Shown here piece after piece: positions 22,810-33,515 of a DNA stretch of 64,000 bases (position 1 is the first letter of the stretch; each line of letters starts with the position of its first letter). The notes beneath the pieces were generated by a model that saw nothing but the letters and a program-made list of their open reading frames with translations, was not told where the DNA came from and did no database searches. This stretch comes from Aegilops tauschii subsp. strangulata (Eukaryota; Streptophyta; Magnoliopsida; Poales; Poaceae). Where the stretch lies: the NCBI RefSeq assembly GCF_002575655.3, contig NC_053037.3, positions 147,137,207-147,201,206 of the forward strand, in the 5' to 3' direction. A program made the position numbers and the translations under genes.

Positions 22810-25800
22810 CTCAAAATGGACACGAAAAATACCACAGCATGTCGGGTGCCATTCCATGATAGCATCCCAAGTTTCATGAATTTCAGACGAGTTTTGGATT
22901 TACTAGAATTTAAAAACAAAGTATCTCAACGTTTTGCCAGCAATCAATGGTTCCCTGGTGTTTGAAATTCATTCCCATTTCTTGTATGGGACCTAAGCAT
23001 GCACCCAAGGACACAGATTTGATTTTTCAACCAATTTATATGCATTAGAGCATGTGCATGTAGTTCAAATTTGAATTATGTACATAAATGCATTGAAAAC
23101 TCAATTAATGCATAAAAACGTCCAAACGAACGACGAAAAATACCAAAAATTGACACAACACTCATGTTGTTCTATGTTGACACGAGAAATTTTTTGAAAG
23201 CAATAAGAGGCAATGGATAGCGTTTCGTCCCCAAAGGTGGGACATTCCCTACTGAAACCATCAGGCTTGTTGTGAGAAGCTCTAGTTTGTGAGAAGCATA
23301 TCCCCAAACGTGCCCCAAATGGGACAAAAAAATTACCACGGCATGTTGATGCCGCTCCATGATAGCATGCCAAGTTTCATGAATTTCAGACGAGCTTTGG
23401 ATTTACTAGAATTTAAAAACTAGGTATCTCAATGTTTACGACCGAGTGATCGTGGCAGGGTGTTTGACATTCATTTTCATTTCTTGCATGGGACCTAAGC
23501 ATGCAACCAAGGACAAACATTTGATTTTCAACCAATGTATATGCATTAGAGCATGTGCATGTAGTTCAAATTTTAATTATGCACATAAATGCATTGAAAA
23601 CTCAATTAATGCATCAAATGTCCAAACAAACCCCGAAAAATCCCAAAAAATGACACAACACTCATGTTGTTCTATGTTGACACGAGAAATTTTTTGAAAG
23701 CAATAAGTGGCAATGGATAGTGTTTCGTCCCCAAACGTGGGACGTTCCCTACCAAAACCATCAGGCTTGTTGTGAGAAGCTCTGGTTTGTGAGAAGCATA
23801 TCCCCAAACCTGCACCAAATGGGACAAAAAAATTACCACGACATGTTGATACCGCTCCATGATAGCATGCCAAGTTTCATGAATTTTAGACGAGCTTTGG
23901 ATTTACTAGAATCTAAAAACCAAGTATCTCAATGTTCGCAGCCGAGTGACCGTGGCAGGGTGTTTGACATTCATTCCCATTTCTTGCATGGGACCTAAGC
24001 ATGCAACCAAGGACACAGATTTGAATTTTCAACCAATTTATATGCATTAGAGCATGTGCATGTAGTTCAAATTTGAATTATGCACATAAATGCATTGAAA
24101 ACTCAATTAATGCATAAAAATGTCCAAACGAAGCCCGAAAAATCCCAAAAATTGACACAACACTCCTGTTTGTTCTATGTTGACACGAGAAAAAATTTGA
24201 AAGCAATAAGAGGCAATGGATATCGTTTCGTCCTCAAAGGTGGGACATTCCCTACCGAAACCATCAGGCTTGTTGTGAGAAGCTCTGGTTTGTGAGAAGC
24301 ATATCCCCAAACCTACCCCAAATGGGACAAAAAATTTACCACGACATGTTGATGCTGCTCCAAAATAGTATGCCAAGTTTCATGAATTTCACACGAGCTT
24401 TGGATTCACTAGAATTTAAAAATCATATATCTCAATGTTTGCGGCCGAGTGACCGTGGCAGGGTGTTTGACATTCTTTCCCATTTCTTGCATGGGACCTA
24501 AGCATGCAACCAAGGACAAACATTTGATTTTCAACCAATTTATATGCATTAGAGCATCTGCATGTAGTTCAAATTTTAATTATGCACATAAATGCATTGA
24601 AAACTCAATTAATGCATAAAAATGTCCAAACGAACCCCGAAAAATCCCAAAAATTGACACAACACTCCTGTAGTTCTATGTTGACACGAGAATTTTTTTG
24701 AAAGCAATAAGAGGCAATGGATATCGTTTCGTCTCCAAAGGTGGGACGTTCCCTACCGAAACCATCAGGCTTGTTGTGAGAAGCTCTGGTTTGTGAGAAG
24801 CATATCCCCAAACCTGCCCCAAATGGGACAAAAAATTTACCACGGCATGTTGATGCCGCTCCATGATAACATGCCAAGTTTCATGAATTTCAGACGAGCT
24901 TTGGATTTACTAGAATTTAAAAACCAGGTATCTCAATGTTTACGACCGAGTGACCGTGGTAGGGTGTTTGACATTCATTCCCATTTCTTGCATGGGACCT
25001 AAGCATGCAACCAAGGACACATATTTGAATTTTCAACCAATTTATATGCATTAGAGCGTGTGCATGTAGTTCAAATTTGAATTATGCACATAAATGCATT
25101 GAAAACTCAATTAATGCATAAAAATGTCCAAACGAACCCCGAAAAATCCAAAAAATTGACACAACACTCATGTTTGTTCTATGTTGACACGAGAAAAGTT
25201 TAAAGCAATAAGAGGCAATGGATATCATTTCGTCCCCAAAGGTGGGACGTTCGCTACCGAAACCATCAGGCTTGTTGTGAGAAGCTCTGGTTTGTGAGAA
25301 GCATATCCCCAAACCTGCCCCAAATGGGACAAAAAATTTACCATGGCATGTTGATGCCGCTCCATGATAGCATGCCAAGTTTCATGAATTTCAGACGAGT
25401 TTTGGATTTACTAGAATTTAAAAAACAGGTATCTCAATATTTGCGGCCAAGTGACCGTGGCAGGGTGTTTGACATTCGTTCCCATTTCTTGCATGGGACC
25501 TAAGCATGCAACCAAGGACACACATTTGATTTGGCAACCCGTTTTTATAGACGGAGCATGTGCACGTAGTTCAATTTTGAATTATGCACGTAAATGCCTA
25601 GAAAACTCAATTAACGTATAAAAATGTCCAAATGATCCCCAAAAAAAATCCAAACTTTAACACGACACTCCTGTTGTTCTATGTTGACACGAGAAATTTT
25701 TTGAAAGCAATAAGAGGCAACAGATATCGTTTCGTCCCCCAAGGTGGCACGTACCCTACCAAAACCATCAGGCTTGTTGTGAGAGAAGCTCTGGTTTGCA

Positions 25801-26650
25801 AGAAGCTTATACCCATACCTGCCCCAAATGGGACGAAATTTTTACCACATCATGTCACTGCCATTCCATCATATCATGTCAAGATTCATGAATTTCAGAC
25901 GAGTTTTCGATTTACTAGAATAACCATGTATCTCAATGTTAGCGGCCGAGTGACAGTGTAAATGTGTTTGACATACGTTCTTATTTCTTGCATGTGACCT
26001 AATCTTGCAACCAAGGACAAACATTTGATTTTGCAACCCGTTTTTATGGACAGAGCACGTGCATGTAGTTCAATTTTGAATTATGCACATAAATGCCTAG
26101 AAAACTCAATTAACGTATAAAAATGTCCAAACGATCCCCAAAAAACCATAATTTAACACGACACTCCTGTTGTTCTATGTTGACACCAGGAAAAAAATTG
26201 AAATGAAGAAGAGGCGACGAATATCGTTTTGTCCACAAAGGTGACACGTTTCCTTAACGGAACCATGAGGCTTTCTTGTGAGAAGCTCTGGTTTGTGAGA
26301 ATCTTATGCCACAACCTGCCCCAAATGGTACAATATTTTTTACCCCAGCATGTTGATGCCATTCCATTATAGCATGCAAAGGTTCATGAATTTCAGATGG
26401 GTTTTGGATTTACTAGAATTACAAAAGAAAGTACCTCAACATTTGCCGTAGACCCACGGTGTCGTGGTGTTCGAAATTCATCCCCATTTCTTGCATGGGA
26501 CATAAGCATAAACCCATGGACACATATATGATTTTACAACCCATGTTGGTGCACCGGACCATGTGCATGTGCTTTAGTTTTGAATTGTGCACCTGAAATG
26601 GCTAGAAAACCAATTTAATGTATAAAATTTCCAAACGTACCCTGAATAAT
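22810..26650 (+). repeat. 501-bp tandem repeat array, about 7.7 copies
   Basis: The marker CATTTCTTGCATGGGACC(T)AAGCAT recurs at about 22973, 23475, 23975, 24478, 24979, 25480, 25979 and 26482, a spacing of 499-503 bp. Central units are very alike; the outer ones, especially the last two, are more diverged. Each unit holds CGACGAGCTTTGGATTTACTAG-like and GCCAAGTTTCATGAATTTCAG-like blocks. Open frames of 69-98 codons recur in each unit on both strands simply because the units are copies. The array is wholly inside the CACTA element. Confidence 0.93.
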
Positions 26651-27291
26651 TCCAATTTTTTTATGACACACATATAGTTGCATGTTCACTGCAGATAAAA
26701 GGTCTAGCAATTCAAACACCGTCCATTGCCGCTGTGACCCCATTATGTAATACAAAGCAAGACGAAAAATCAAGTAGATCCCACACAGTTTATTATCACC
26801 AACCATGTGAGATGCAGCACAAAATATCTTGGAGCACCATCGGATTATAGTACGCATACGGCTTACGCGAGAAGGTGCGGCGGCTACAGTCCACAACCCG
26901 CTCTAAATAAGGGACCGTGTCTGATGACACTTTGCACGCCAATTTTTTCGCTGAAGCGATTCCAAATTTTTGTCTTCGGCGGAAATATCTACCTCCCCGC
27001 CCCTCCCCCTTACCAAAAGCCACATTTCCCCTGTTGCCGCCTTCCTTTCCAAGTTGAAACCTTCACTCCTTGCTTGCAGCGCCGCCTCCTCGCCGGCGAC
27101 CCTCCTTCACGCTGCTCAGCCTCGCCTATCTAGGCAGGTAATCCACACCGACCCCCATCCCCCTCCTCCTTCCAAATCCCACATGCCCTGACCGACCGCG
27201 TGAGCGCGACACCTTCCACCCAAATCACCGACCCCTCCACCAAATAAGCGCCGCCCTAAGCCATCATGCACGCAGTATAGCTAGGATTTCA

Positions 27292-27682
27292 AGGAGCATT
27301 TGGTAGCGGAGAAGCAAATCGCGGCCGCATGCGCAGATGAGGTCGCGATGGCTGCCTTTCGTGCCGACCCCCAGATCTTGGAGGAGCACCTCGCGTCGAG
27401 GCCACCATCGACGCCTCGCGCGCCGACTCCGTGACGCGGTTGGCTGCTTTAAACGACAGTTCGTGGAATTTTCTCGAGGCCACCGTTGGTGCCTTCGACA
27501 AAGACTACGAGGTGTTTTCTCAGCGTGCATGTGCTTACCTCATCTCGAGAGCCAGCAGGTTGGTGCCCGGAGCGGCTCAGGCAACTCACCACTACAACGA
27601 GGGCACCCACGAAGCAGAGGCCTCGCCCTCTTCCATGTCCAAGGAGACAATCTTCATCGATATCTCCGACAATGAGGAGTAG
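27292..27682 (+). pseudogene. Unidentified gene fragment upstream of the B3-like exons
   Basis: GC-rich coding-like sequence reads HLVAEKQIAAACADEVAMAA, FRADPQILEEHLAS and, after a shift near 27390, DSVTRLAALNDSSWNFLEA, then TVGAFDKDYEVFSQRACAYL, ending IFIDISDNEE and TAG at 27680-27682. It is alanine-rich and helical with an acidic C-terminus. The upstream 26950-27290 is pyrimidine- and C-rich like a grass 5' leader. It may be the first exon of the gene whose B3-like exons lie at 28915-29339, with the 247-bp array in between, but that link is inference. Confidence 0.4.
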
Positions 27683-27829
27683 CTTGTCTTATTAGCTCAC
27701 TATAAGGACCTATGTTCAGTTTGCTAGCTACTGCCTTTCCTTAACAAATTCTAGTGAATTGTACTATCTACCTTTACCATGCAATCTTCAGCTCTAGAGT
27801 ATATGTTCTATATGTCGTGCAATGTGGTG

Positions 27830-28775
27830 TTCAGTTAACTGTTTGGTTCAATTCTGCAAATGTGATGTTCAATTCTTCAGGGTGCAATTTTCCAAGTTGT
27901 CAAGCATGCTTGGTTTGGTTAACTGTCTGATCTTCTATTAGGAGTATGTTATATTGTGCAATGTGGTGCTCAGTTAACGTTTGGTTCATTTGTTGTGGTG
28001 TTTAGTTAACTGTTTGGTTCAATTCTGCAATGCGATGTTCAATTGTTGTGGGTGCATTCTGTTATTGTATACCATGTGAGAAATAAATCGAATTTGGTTG
28101 TACTAAATACATGAGAAACAAATACAATTGCTATATTTCCAAGTTGTTAAGCATGCTTGGTTTGGTTAATTGTCTGATCTTCTATTAGGAGTATGTTATA
28201 TTGTGCAATGTGGTGCTCAGTTAACGTTTGGTTCATTTGTTATGGTGTTTAGTTAACTGTTTGGTTCAATTCTGCAATGTGATGTTCAATTGTTGTGGCT
28301 GCATTCTATTTTTGTATACCATGTGAGAAATAAATCGAATTTGGATGTACTAAATACATGAGAAACAAATACACTTGCTATATTTCCAAGTTGTTAAGCA
28401 TGCTTGGTTTGGTTAACTGTCTGATCTTCTATTAGGAGTATGTTATATTGTACAATGTGGTGCTCAGTTAACATTTGGTTCATTTGTTGTGGTGTTTACT
28501 TAACTGCCTGGTTCAATTCTGCAATGTGATGTTCAATTGTTGTGGGTGCATTCTATTATTGTATACCATGTGAGAAATAAATCGAATTTGGCTATACTAA
28601 ATACATGAGAAACAAATACAATTGCTATATTTCCAAGTTGTTAAGCATGCTTGGTTTGGTTAACTGTTTGATCTTCTATTAGGAGTATGTTATATTGTGC
28701 AATGTGGTGCTCAGTTAACGTTTGGTTCATTTGTTGTGGTGTTTAGTTAACTGCACGTGCATGGTCCGTTGTCTA
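27830..28775 (+). repeat. 247-bp tandem repeat, about 3.8 copies
   Basis: CTATTAGGAGTATGTTATATTG recurs with its GGAGTATG core at 27941, 28188, 28435 and 28682, exactly 247 bp apart each time. Units are nearly identical, suggesting recent expansion or homogenisation. Each contains TTTGGTTCATTTGTTGTGGTG and GAGAAATAAATCGAATTTGG. It lies between two coding-like segments and would be intronic if they belong to one gene. Confidence 0.93.
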
Positions 28776-28914
28776 ATAGCACATTATTGTGCAATTACAG
28801 GAACCATTCTAATATTTAGGTTTTTAACAATTTGGTCTTGCACATGTAGGTCCTGCTGTCAGAGGTTTTGACCCACTATTCGACCCTTTTTGCATATGGG
28901 GAAATTAGTTGTCC

Positions 28915-29400
28915 ATGAATATCAATCAAGTCAAGAAACTCAGAAAGATTGTTAGGATAAAGAAATTAGCAACAAAAAACAACAATATCTTTGTCTGCAC
29001 AATGAAGAAGACACCAGTTCACTACAAGATGGTACTAACTATTATACCTTGCCTTTTTTTATTCCTTTGCCCCATTTCCAATATAGAGAAGATATTTATG
29101 CACATCCTTGTTTTCAGGCCTTTCCAAAGCAGTTCACTAATGATTACCTCTCAAACCACCTCTATGGTCAGGAGGCGAGGAAGGTTTTCATACAACACAC
29201 ATGGTTCAATATTGAAGTGTTCCTGAAGAGGACGAAGGATGGATGGTCAATCATCCACAGGCACTGGCCTAAAGTTGCAAAGACCTTCAACATGAATGAA
29301 GGCAATGTTCGCCTTCCGCTTCAGCAGTTTTCCAGATGAGATGCATCTGTCTATTTACCGTCCATGATGCTAATTTCGAAAGGTTCTACATGTTGCATGT
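28915..29400 (+). pseudogene. B3-domain-like gene fragment with a retained intron
   Basis: Exon 1 runs from ATG 28915 to 29031 (MNINQVKKLRKIVRIKKLAT to TPVHYKM). A canonical intron follows (GTACTAACT at 29032, TTTTCAG ending at 29117, 86 bp). Exon 2 from 29118 continues in frame with AFPKQFTNDYLSNHL, VFIQHTWFNIEVFLKRTKDG and HWPKVAKTFNMNEGN. The order PK-QF near the start, a W-x-V-like strand, and HWPKVAK...NEGNV is that of plant B3 DNA-binding domains. After GNV a small indel shifts the frame. The intended end FRFSSFPDEMHLSIYR reads one base over and stops near 29365. Intron retention shows capture from genomic DNA, not from mRNA. The B3 assignment is by eye only. Confidence 0.5.
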
Positions 29401-29639
29401 GAGACTTGGTGCTGGTGCAGTTGTGTAATGGGGTAGCTGAGTGCTGAAGCTATATCATGTTGTACTCTGATGTATTTCAGTTATGAAATTCTGCTTCCTT
29501 AATATGGAAATGAAATATATTATGTGCTTAATGTGAATGTCAATTAGATTAATAAATGGATTATTAATAATAGAGAAATTAGCCTGCTAATGGAGAATTA
29601 GCCTGCTAATTCGGTTTTGCTATTGCAAACAGTTATTGA

Positions 29640-30000
29640 AAAAATACCGTGGGCGATGACCTCGGGCAACGCACACAGTTTCTAGGAATAAACCGTGTTG
29701 GATCAATGAACAATCACACATGACTTTCTCTTGAAAACTGTTTGCGTTAGGCCACCTTGCGCAAACGTTTACCACATAAAAACTGTGTGTGATGCATTCA
29801 ATAACGGAAACGGTTTAACGGGAAAAATTGTGTGTGATGTACCTATGAACGGAAATGTTTTCCTTGGAGCGACTGTGTGGAATGTACATATGAACGGAAA
29901 CATTTAGCAGGGACTGACGGTGTGGGATGTACTTGCGACCGGAAACAATTTCGCCTGTATAATTGTATTTTTTAGCTCTACTTTACGCATTTCCGCATTT
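29640..30000 (-). repeat. Right subterminal repeats of the CACTA element
   Basis: Diverged units containing ACGGAAA(C/T)(G/A)(T/G)TT and GTGTG(G/T)(G/A)ATGTAC recur about every 50-60 bp, inverted in character to the left-end repeats. The last 180 bp before the terminus (30000-30185) are GC-rich. Confidence 0.7.
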
Positions 30001-30188
30001 GAGCGCTCGCCGGTCGCACACGACCTCATTTTGCCGAGCGTGTGTGCCAGGAGGGCATATCCCCGATGGTTTCTGGGTCGTGTGGGAAGGACCCCCCTAT
30101 CGTCCACACTCACTAGGCGACGGTTCCAAATGCCGTCGTGGAAAGGGGTTAAAAACCGTTTGTATAGCACCAGCGTGTACCAGTGTAG

Positions 30189-30590
30189 TCACTATCACCA
30201 AGCTACTAGAACTTCGTGATGAACTATAATATGCAAGGGATGATGAAAACGATTCCCGAGCTCTTCGCGATACTGAAATCGGCGAACGTAGAAATCAAGA
30301 AAGAGCATCAAGTGTTGATGGTTAAACAAGACCACTAGTTTCAAGAAAAAGGGCAAGGGAAAGAAAGGGAATTTCAAGAAGAATGGCAAGCAAGTTGCCA
30401 CTCCCATGAAGAAGCCCAAAGCTAGACCCAAGCCTGAAACTAAGTGCTTCTACTGCAAAGGGAATGGTCACTGGAAGCGGAACTGCCCCAAATACTTGGC
30501 GGATAAGAAGGATGGCAAAGTGAACAAAGGTATATTTGATATACATGTTATTGATGTGTACTTTACTAGTGTTCGTAGTAACCCTTGCGT
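30189..30590 (+). pseudogene. gag: Copia-1 Gag, C-terminal part with zinc knuckle
   Basis: This resumes the Gag interrupted at 18467: SLSPSY, a stop at 30207, then NFVMNYNMQGMMKTIPELFA. An extra A near 30322 shifts the frame. The shifted frame gives a lysine-rich stretch (GKKGNFKKNGKQVATPMKKP) and an intact CCHC knuckle, CFYCKGNGHWKRNCPKY (C-x2-C-x4-H-x4-C, about 30445-30493). This knuckle packages retrotransposon RNA. The start codon loss and stops upstream mean no functional Gag can be made. Confidence 0.88.
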
Positions 30591-31818
30591 ATTTGATACC
30601 GGTTCAGTTGCTAAGATTAGTAACTTGAAACAGGAGTTGCAGAATAAACAGAGACTAGTTAAGGGCAAGGTGATGATGTGTGTTGGAAGTGATTCCAAGG
30701 TTGATACGATCACCATCGCATACTCCCTCTACCTTCGGGATTAGTGTTGAACCTAAATAAATGTTATTTTGTGTTTGCGTTGAGCATGAATATGACTGGA
30801 TCATGTTTATTGCAATATGGTTATTCATTTAAGTCAGAGAATAATTGTTGTTCTGTTTACATGAATAAAACCTTCTATGGTCATACACCCAATATGAATG
30901 GTTTATTGAATCTCTATCATAGTGATACACATATTCATAATATTGATGCCAAAAGATGCAAAATTGACAATGATAGTGCAACATACTTGTGACACTGCCG
31001 TTTAGGTCATATTGGTGTAAAGCGCATGAAGAAACTCCATGCGGATGGACTATTGGAATCACTTGATTATGAAACATTTGATACTTGCAAACCACGCCTC
31101 ATGGGCAAGATGACTAAAACTCCATTCTCCGGAACAATGGAGCGAGCTAATAACTTATTGGAAATAATACATACCGATGTATGTGGTCCGATGAGTGTTG
31201 AGGCACGCGGCGGGTATCGTTATTTTCTAACCTTCACAGATGATTTGAGTAGGTATGGGTATATCTACTTGTCACAAGCCTGAAACATTTGAAAAGTTCA
31301 AAGAAATTCAGAGTGAAGTGGAGAATCATCTTAACAAGAAAATAAAGTTTCTATGATCTGATCGCGAAGGCAAATATTTGTGTTATGAGTTTGGCCTTCA
31401 TTTAAAACAATGTGGAATAGTTTTACAACTCACGCCAAATAGAACACCACAACGTAATGGTGTGTCCGAACGTCGTAACCGTACTTCATTAGATATGGTG
31501 CGATCTATGATGTCTTTTACCGATTTACCACTACCGTTTTGGGGTTATGCATTAGAGACAGCCGCATTCACGTTAAATAGGGCACCATCTAAATCCGTTG
31601 AGACGACACCGTATGAACTATGGTTTGGCAAGAAACCTAAGGTGTCATTTCTTAAAGTTTGGGGTTGCGACACTTACGTCAAAAGGCTTCAGCTTGATAA
31701 GCTCGAACCCAAATCGGAGAAGTGTGTCTTCATAGGATACCCTAAGGAAACAATTGGGTACACCTTTTACCACACATCCGAGGCAAGATCTTTGTTGCCA
31801 AGAATGAAACCTTTCTAG
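30591..31818 (+). pseudogene. pol: Copia-1 protease and integrase (broken)
   Basis: The protease site FDTGS lies at about 30591-30605. After non-conserved spacer comes the gag-pre-integrase region HCRLGHIGVKRMKKLHADGL (from 30993), preceded by a TGA at 30990 where Trp is usual. In the zinc-binding DTCKPRLMGKM, Arg stands where the family normally has the second Cys. The integrase catalytic residues are visible: D in HTDVCGP (about 31171), D in SDREGKY (31360, preceded by a TGA), and E in RNGVSERRN (about 31460-31490). A frameshift lies between 31283 and 31370. The C-terminal part (FWGYALETAAFTLNRAPSKS, FIGYPKETIGYTFY) is well preserved. Confidence 0.9.
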
Positions 31819-33374
31819 AGAAGGAGTTTATCTCGAATGAAGTGAGTGGGAGGAAAGTAGAACTTGATGAGGTAATTGTACCTTCTCTCAATTTGGAAAG
31901 TAGCACATCAGAGAAATTCGTTCCTATGATGCCTACACCAACTAGAGAGGAAGCTAATGATGATGATCATGAAACTTCAGATCAAGTTACTACTGGACCT
32001 CGTAGGTCAAAAAGAGCACGTTCCGCACCAGAGTGGTACGGTAATCCTGTCCTAGAAGTCATGTAACTAGACCATGGCGAACCTACAAACTGTGAAGAAG
32101 CTATGATGAGCCCAGATTTCGATAAATGGCTTGAGGCCATGAAATCTAATATAGGATCCATGTATGAGAGCAAAGTACTTTGGTGGACTTGCCCGATGAT
32201 AGGCAAGCCATTAAGAATAAATGGATCTTCAAGAACAAGATAGATGTTGATGGTAATGTCACCATCTATAAAGCTCGACTTATCGCGAAAGGTATTCGAC
32301 AAGTTCAAGGAGTTGACTACGATGAGACTTTCTCACCCGTAGTGATGCTTAAGTCTGTCCGAATCATGTCAGCAATTGCCGCATTTTATAATTATGAAAT
32401 CTGGCAAATGGATGTCAAAACTGCGTTCCATAATGGATTTCTTAAAGAAGAGTTGTATATGATGCAACCAGAAGGTTTTGACGATCCTAAAGGTGCTAAC
32501 AAAGTGTGCAAGCTCCAGCGATCCATCTATGGACTGTTGCAAGCATCTCAGAGTTGGAATATACGCTTTCATGAGGTGATCAAAGCATAATTTTTTATAC
32601 AGACTTATGGTGAAGCCTGTATTTACAAGAAAGTGAGTGGGAGCTCTGTAGCATTTCTGATATTATATGTGGATGACATGGTGTTGATCGGAAATGATAT
32701 ATAATTTCTGAATAGCATAAAAGGATACTTGAATAAGAATTTTTCAAAGAAAGACCTCGATGAAGCTGCTTATATATTAGGCATCAAGATCTATAGGGGT
32801 AGATTGAGACGCTTAATAGGACTTTCACAAAGCACATACCTTGGCAAAGTTTTGAAGAATTTCAAAATAGATCATTCAAAGAAAGTGTTCTTGCCTGTGT
32901 TGCAAGGTGTGAAGTTGAGTAAGACTCAAAGCCTGACCAAGGCAGAAGATAGAGAGAGAATGAAATTCATTCCCTATGCCTCAGCCATAGTATGCCATGC
33001 TATGTACCAGATCTATTGTGTGCCTTGCCATGAGTTTGGCAAGGGGGTACAATAGTGATCCAGGAGTAGATCACTGGACAACGGTCAAAATTATCCTTAG
33101 TTACCTAAGAGGACTAAGGAAATATTTTTCGGTTATGGAGGTGATAAATAGTTCGTCATAAAGGGTTATGTCGATGCAAGCTTTAACACCGATTCAGATG
33201 ACTCAGAGTCTCAATCTGGATACATATTGAAAGTGGGAGCAATTAGCTAGAGTAGCTCCATGCAGAACATTGTAGACATAGAAACTTGCAAAATACAAAC
33301 AGATCTGAATGTGGCAAACCCATTGACTAAACCTCTCTCACAAGCAAAACATGATCATACCTTAGTACTCTTTG
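31819..33374 (+). pseudogene. pol: Copia-1 reverse transcriptase and truncated RNase H
   Basis: The linker (RRSKRARSAPEWYGNPVLEV) leads into the RT: QAIKNKWIFKNKIDVDGNVT, IYKARLIAKGIRQVQGVDYD, EIWQMDVKTAFHNGFLKEEL and LYVDDMVLIGND, with the YVDD active site at about 32666-32677. Stops include 32588 (TAA) and 32701 (TAA). Around 33000-33060 the frame breaks. The RNase H start is seen as GYVDASFNTDSDDSESQSGY (about 33165), but SSMQN then joins directly to ETCKIQTDLNVANPLTKPL near 33270. The middle of RNase H, with its catalytic Glu and later Asp, is therefore deleted. Confidence 0.9.
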
Positions 33375-33515
33375 GGAGTTAATCACATGGCGATGTGAAC
33401 TAGATTATTGACTCTAGTAAACTCTTTGGGTGTTAGTCACATGGCAATGTGAACTATGGGTGTTAATCACATGGCGATGTGAACTAGATTATTTACTCTA
33501 GTGCAAGTGGGAGAC
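33375..33515 (+). repeat. Short duplications and polypurine tract before the Copia-1 3' LTR
   Basis: TTAATCACATGGCGATGTGAACTA and close variants occur three times between 33379 and 33490, apparently a local duplication. The polypurine tract CAAGTGGGAGAC (33504-33515) abuts the LTR start TGAAGG at 33516. Confidence 0.8.

Larger units (their letters stand above)
18468..30185. mobile_element. 11.7-kb CACTA-superfamily element without a recognisable transposase
   Basis: The ends are CACTACTGCAGGTTGCTGCT (18468) and, inverted, CACTGGTACACGCTGGTGCT (from 30185). They match at 14 of the first 20 positions and are flanked by a 3-bp target duplication TAG (18465-18467 and 30186-30188), the length typical of CACTA. 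Deleting the element rejoins the Copia gag exactly (DRVL | SLSPSY). Both ends carry arrays of short subterminal repeats, as in this superfamily. No TNP2-like transposase motif is readable on either strand. The interior holds gene fragments, a 5S-like sequence, a foldback and three tandem-repeat families. I conclude it is a non-autonomous, cargo-carrying CACTA. Confidence 0.88.

Noticed and set aside
22990..25510. Recurring 60-98-codon ORFs on both strands in the 501-bp array
   Set aside because: They are conserved because the repeat units are copies. Both strands are equally open and no domain is visible.
20790..28775. Regular repeats that might suggest a CRISPR array
   Set aside because: Units of 97, 247 and 501 bp without unique spacers, in a plant genome, are ordinary tandem repeats.
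31283..31378. Possible programmed frameshift in Copia-1 pol
   Set aside because: Stops, a missing start codon and several other shifts show general decay. There is no slippery site or conserved structure to support programming.
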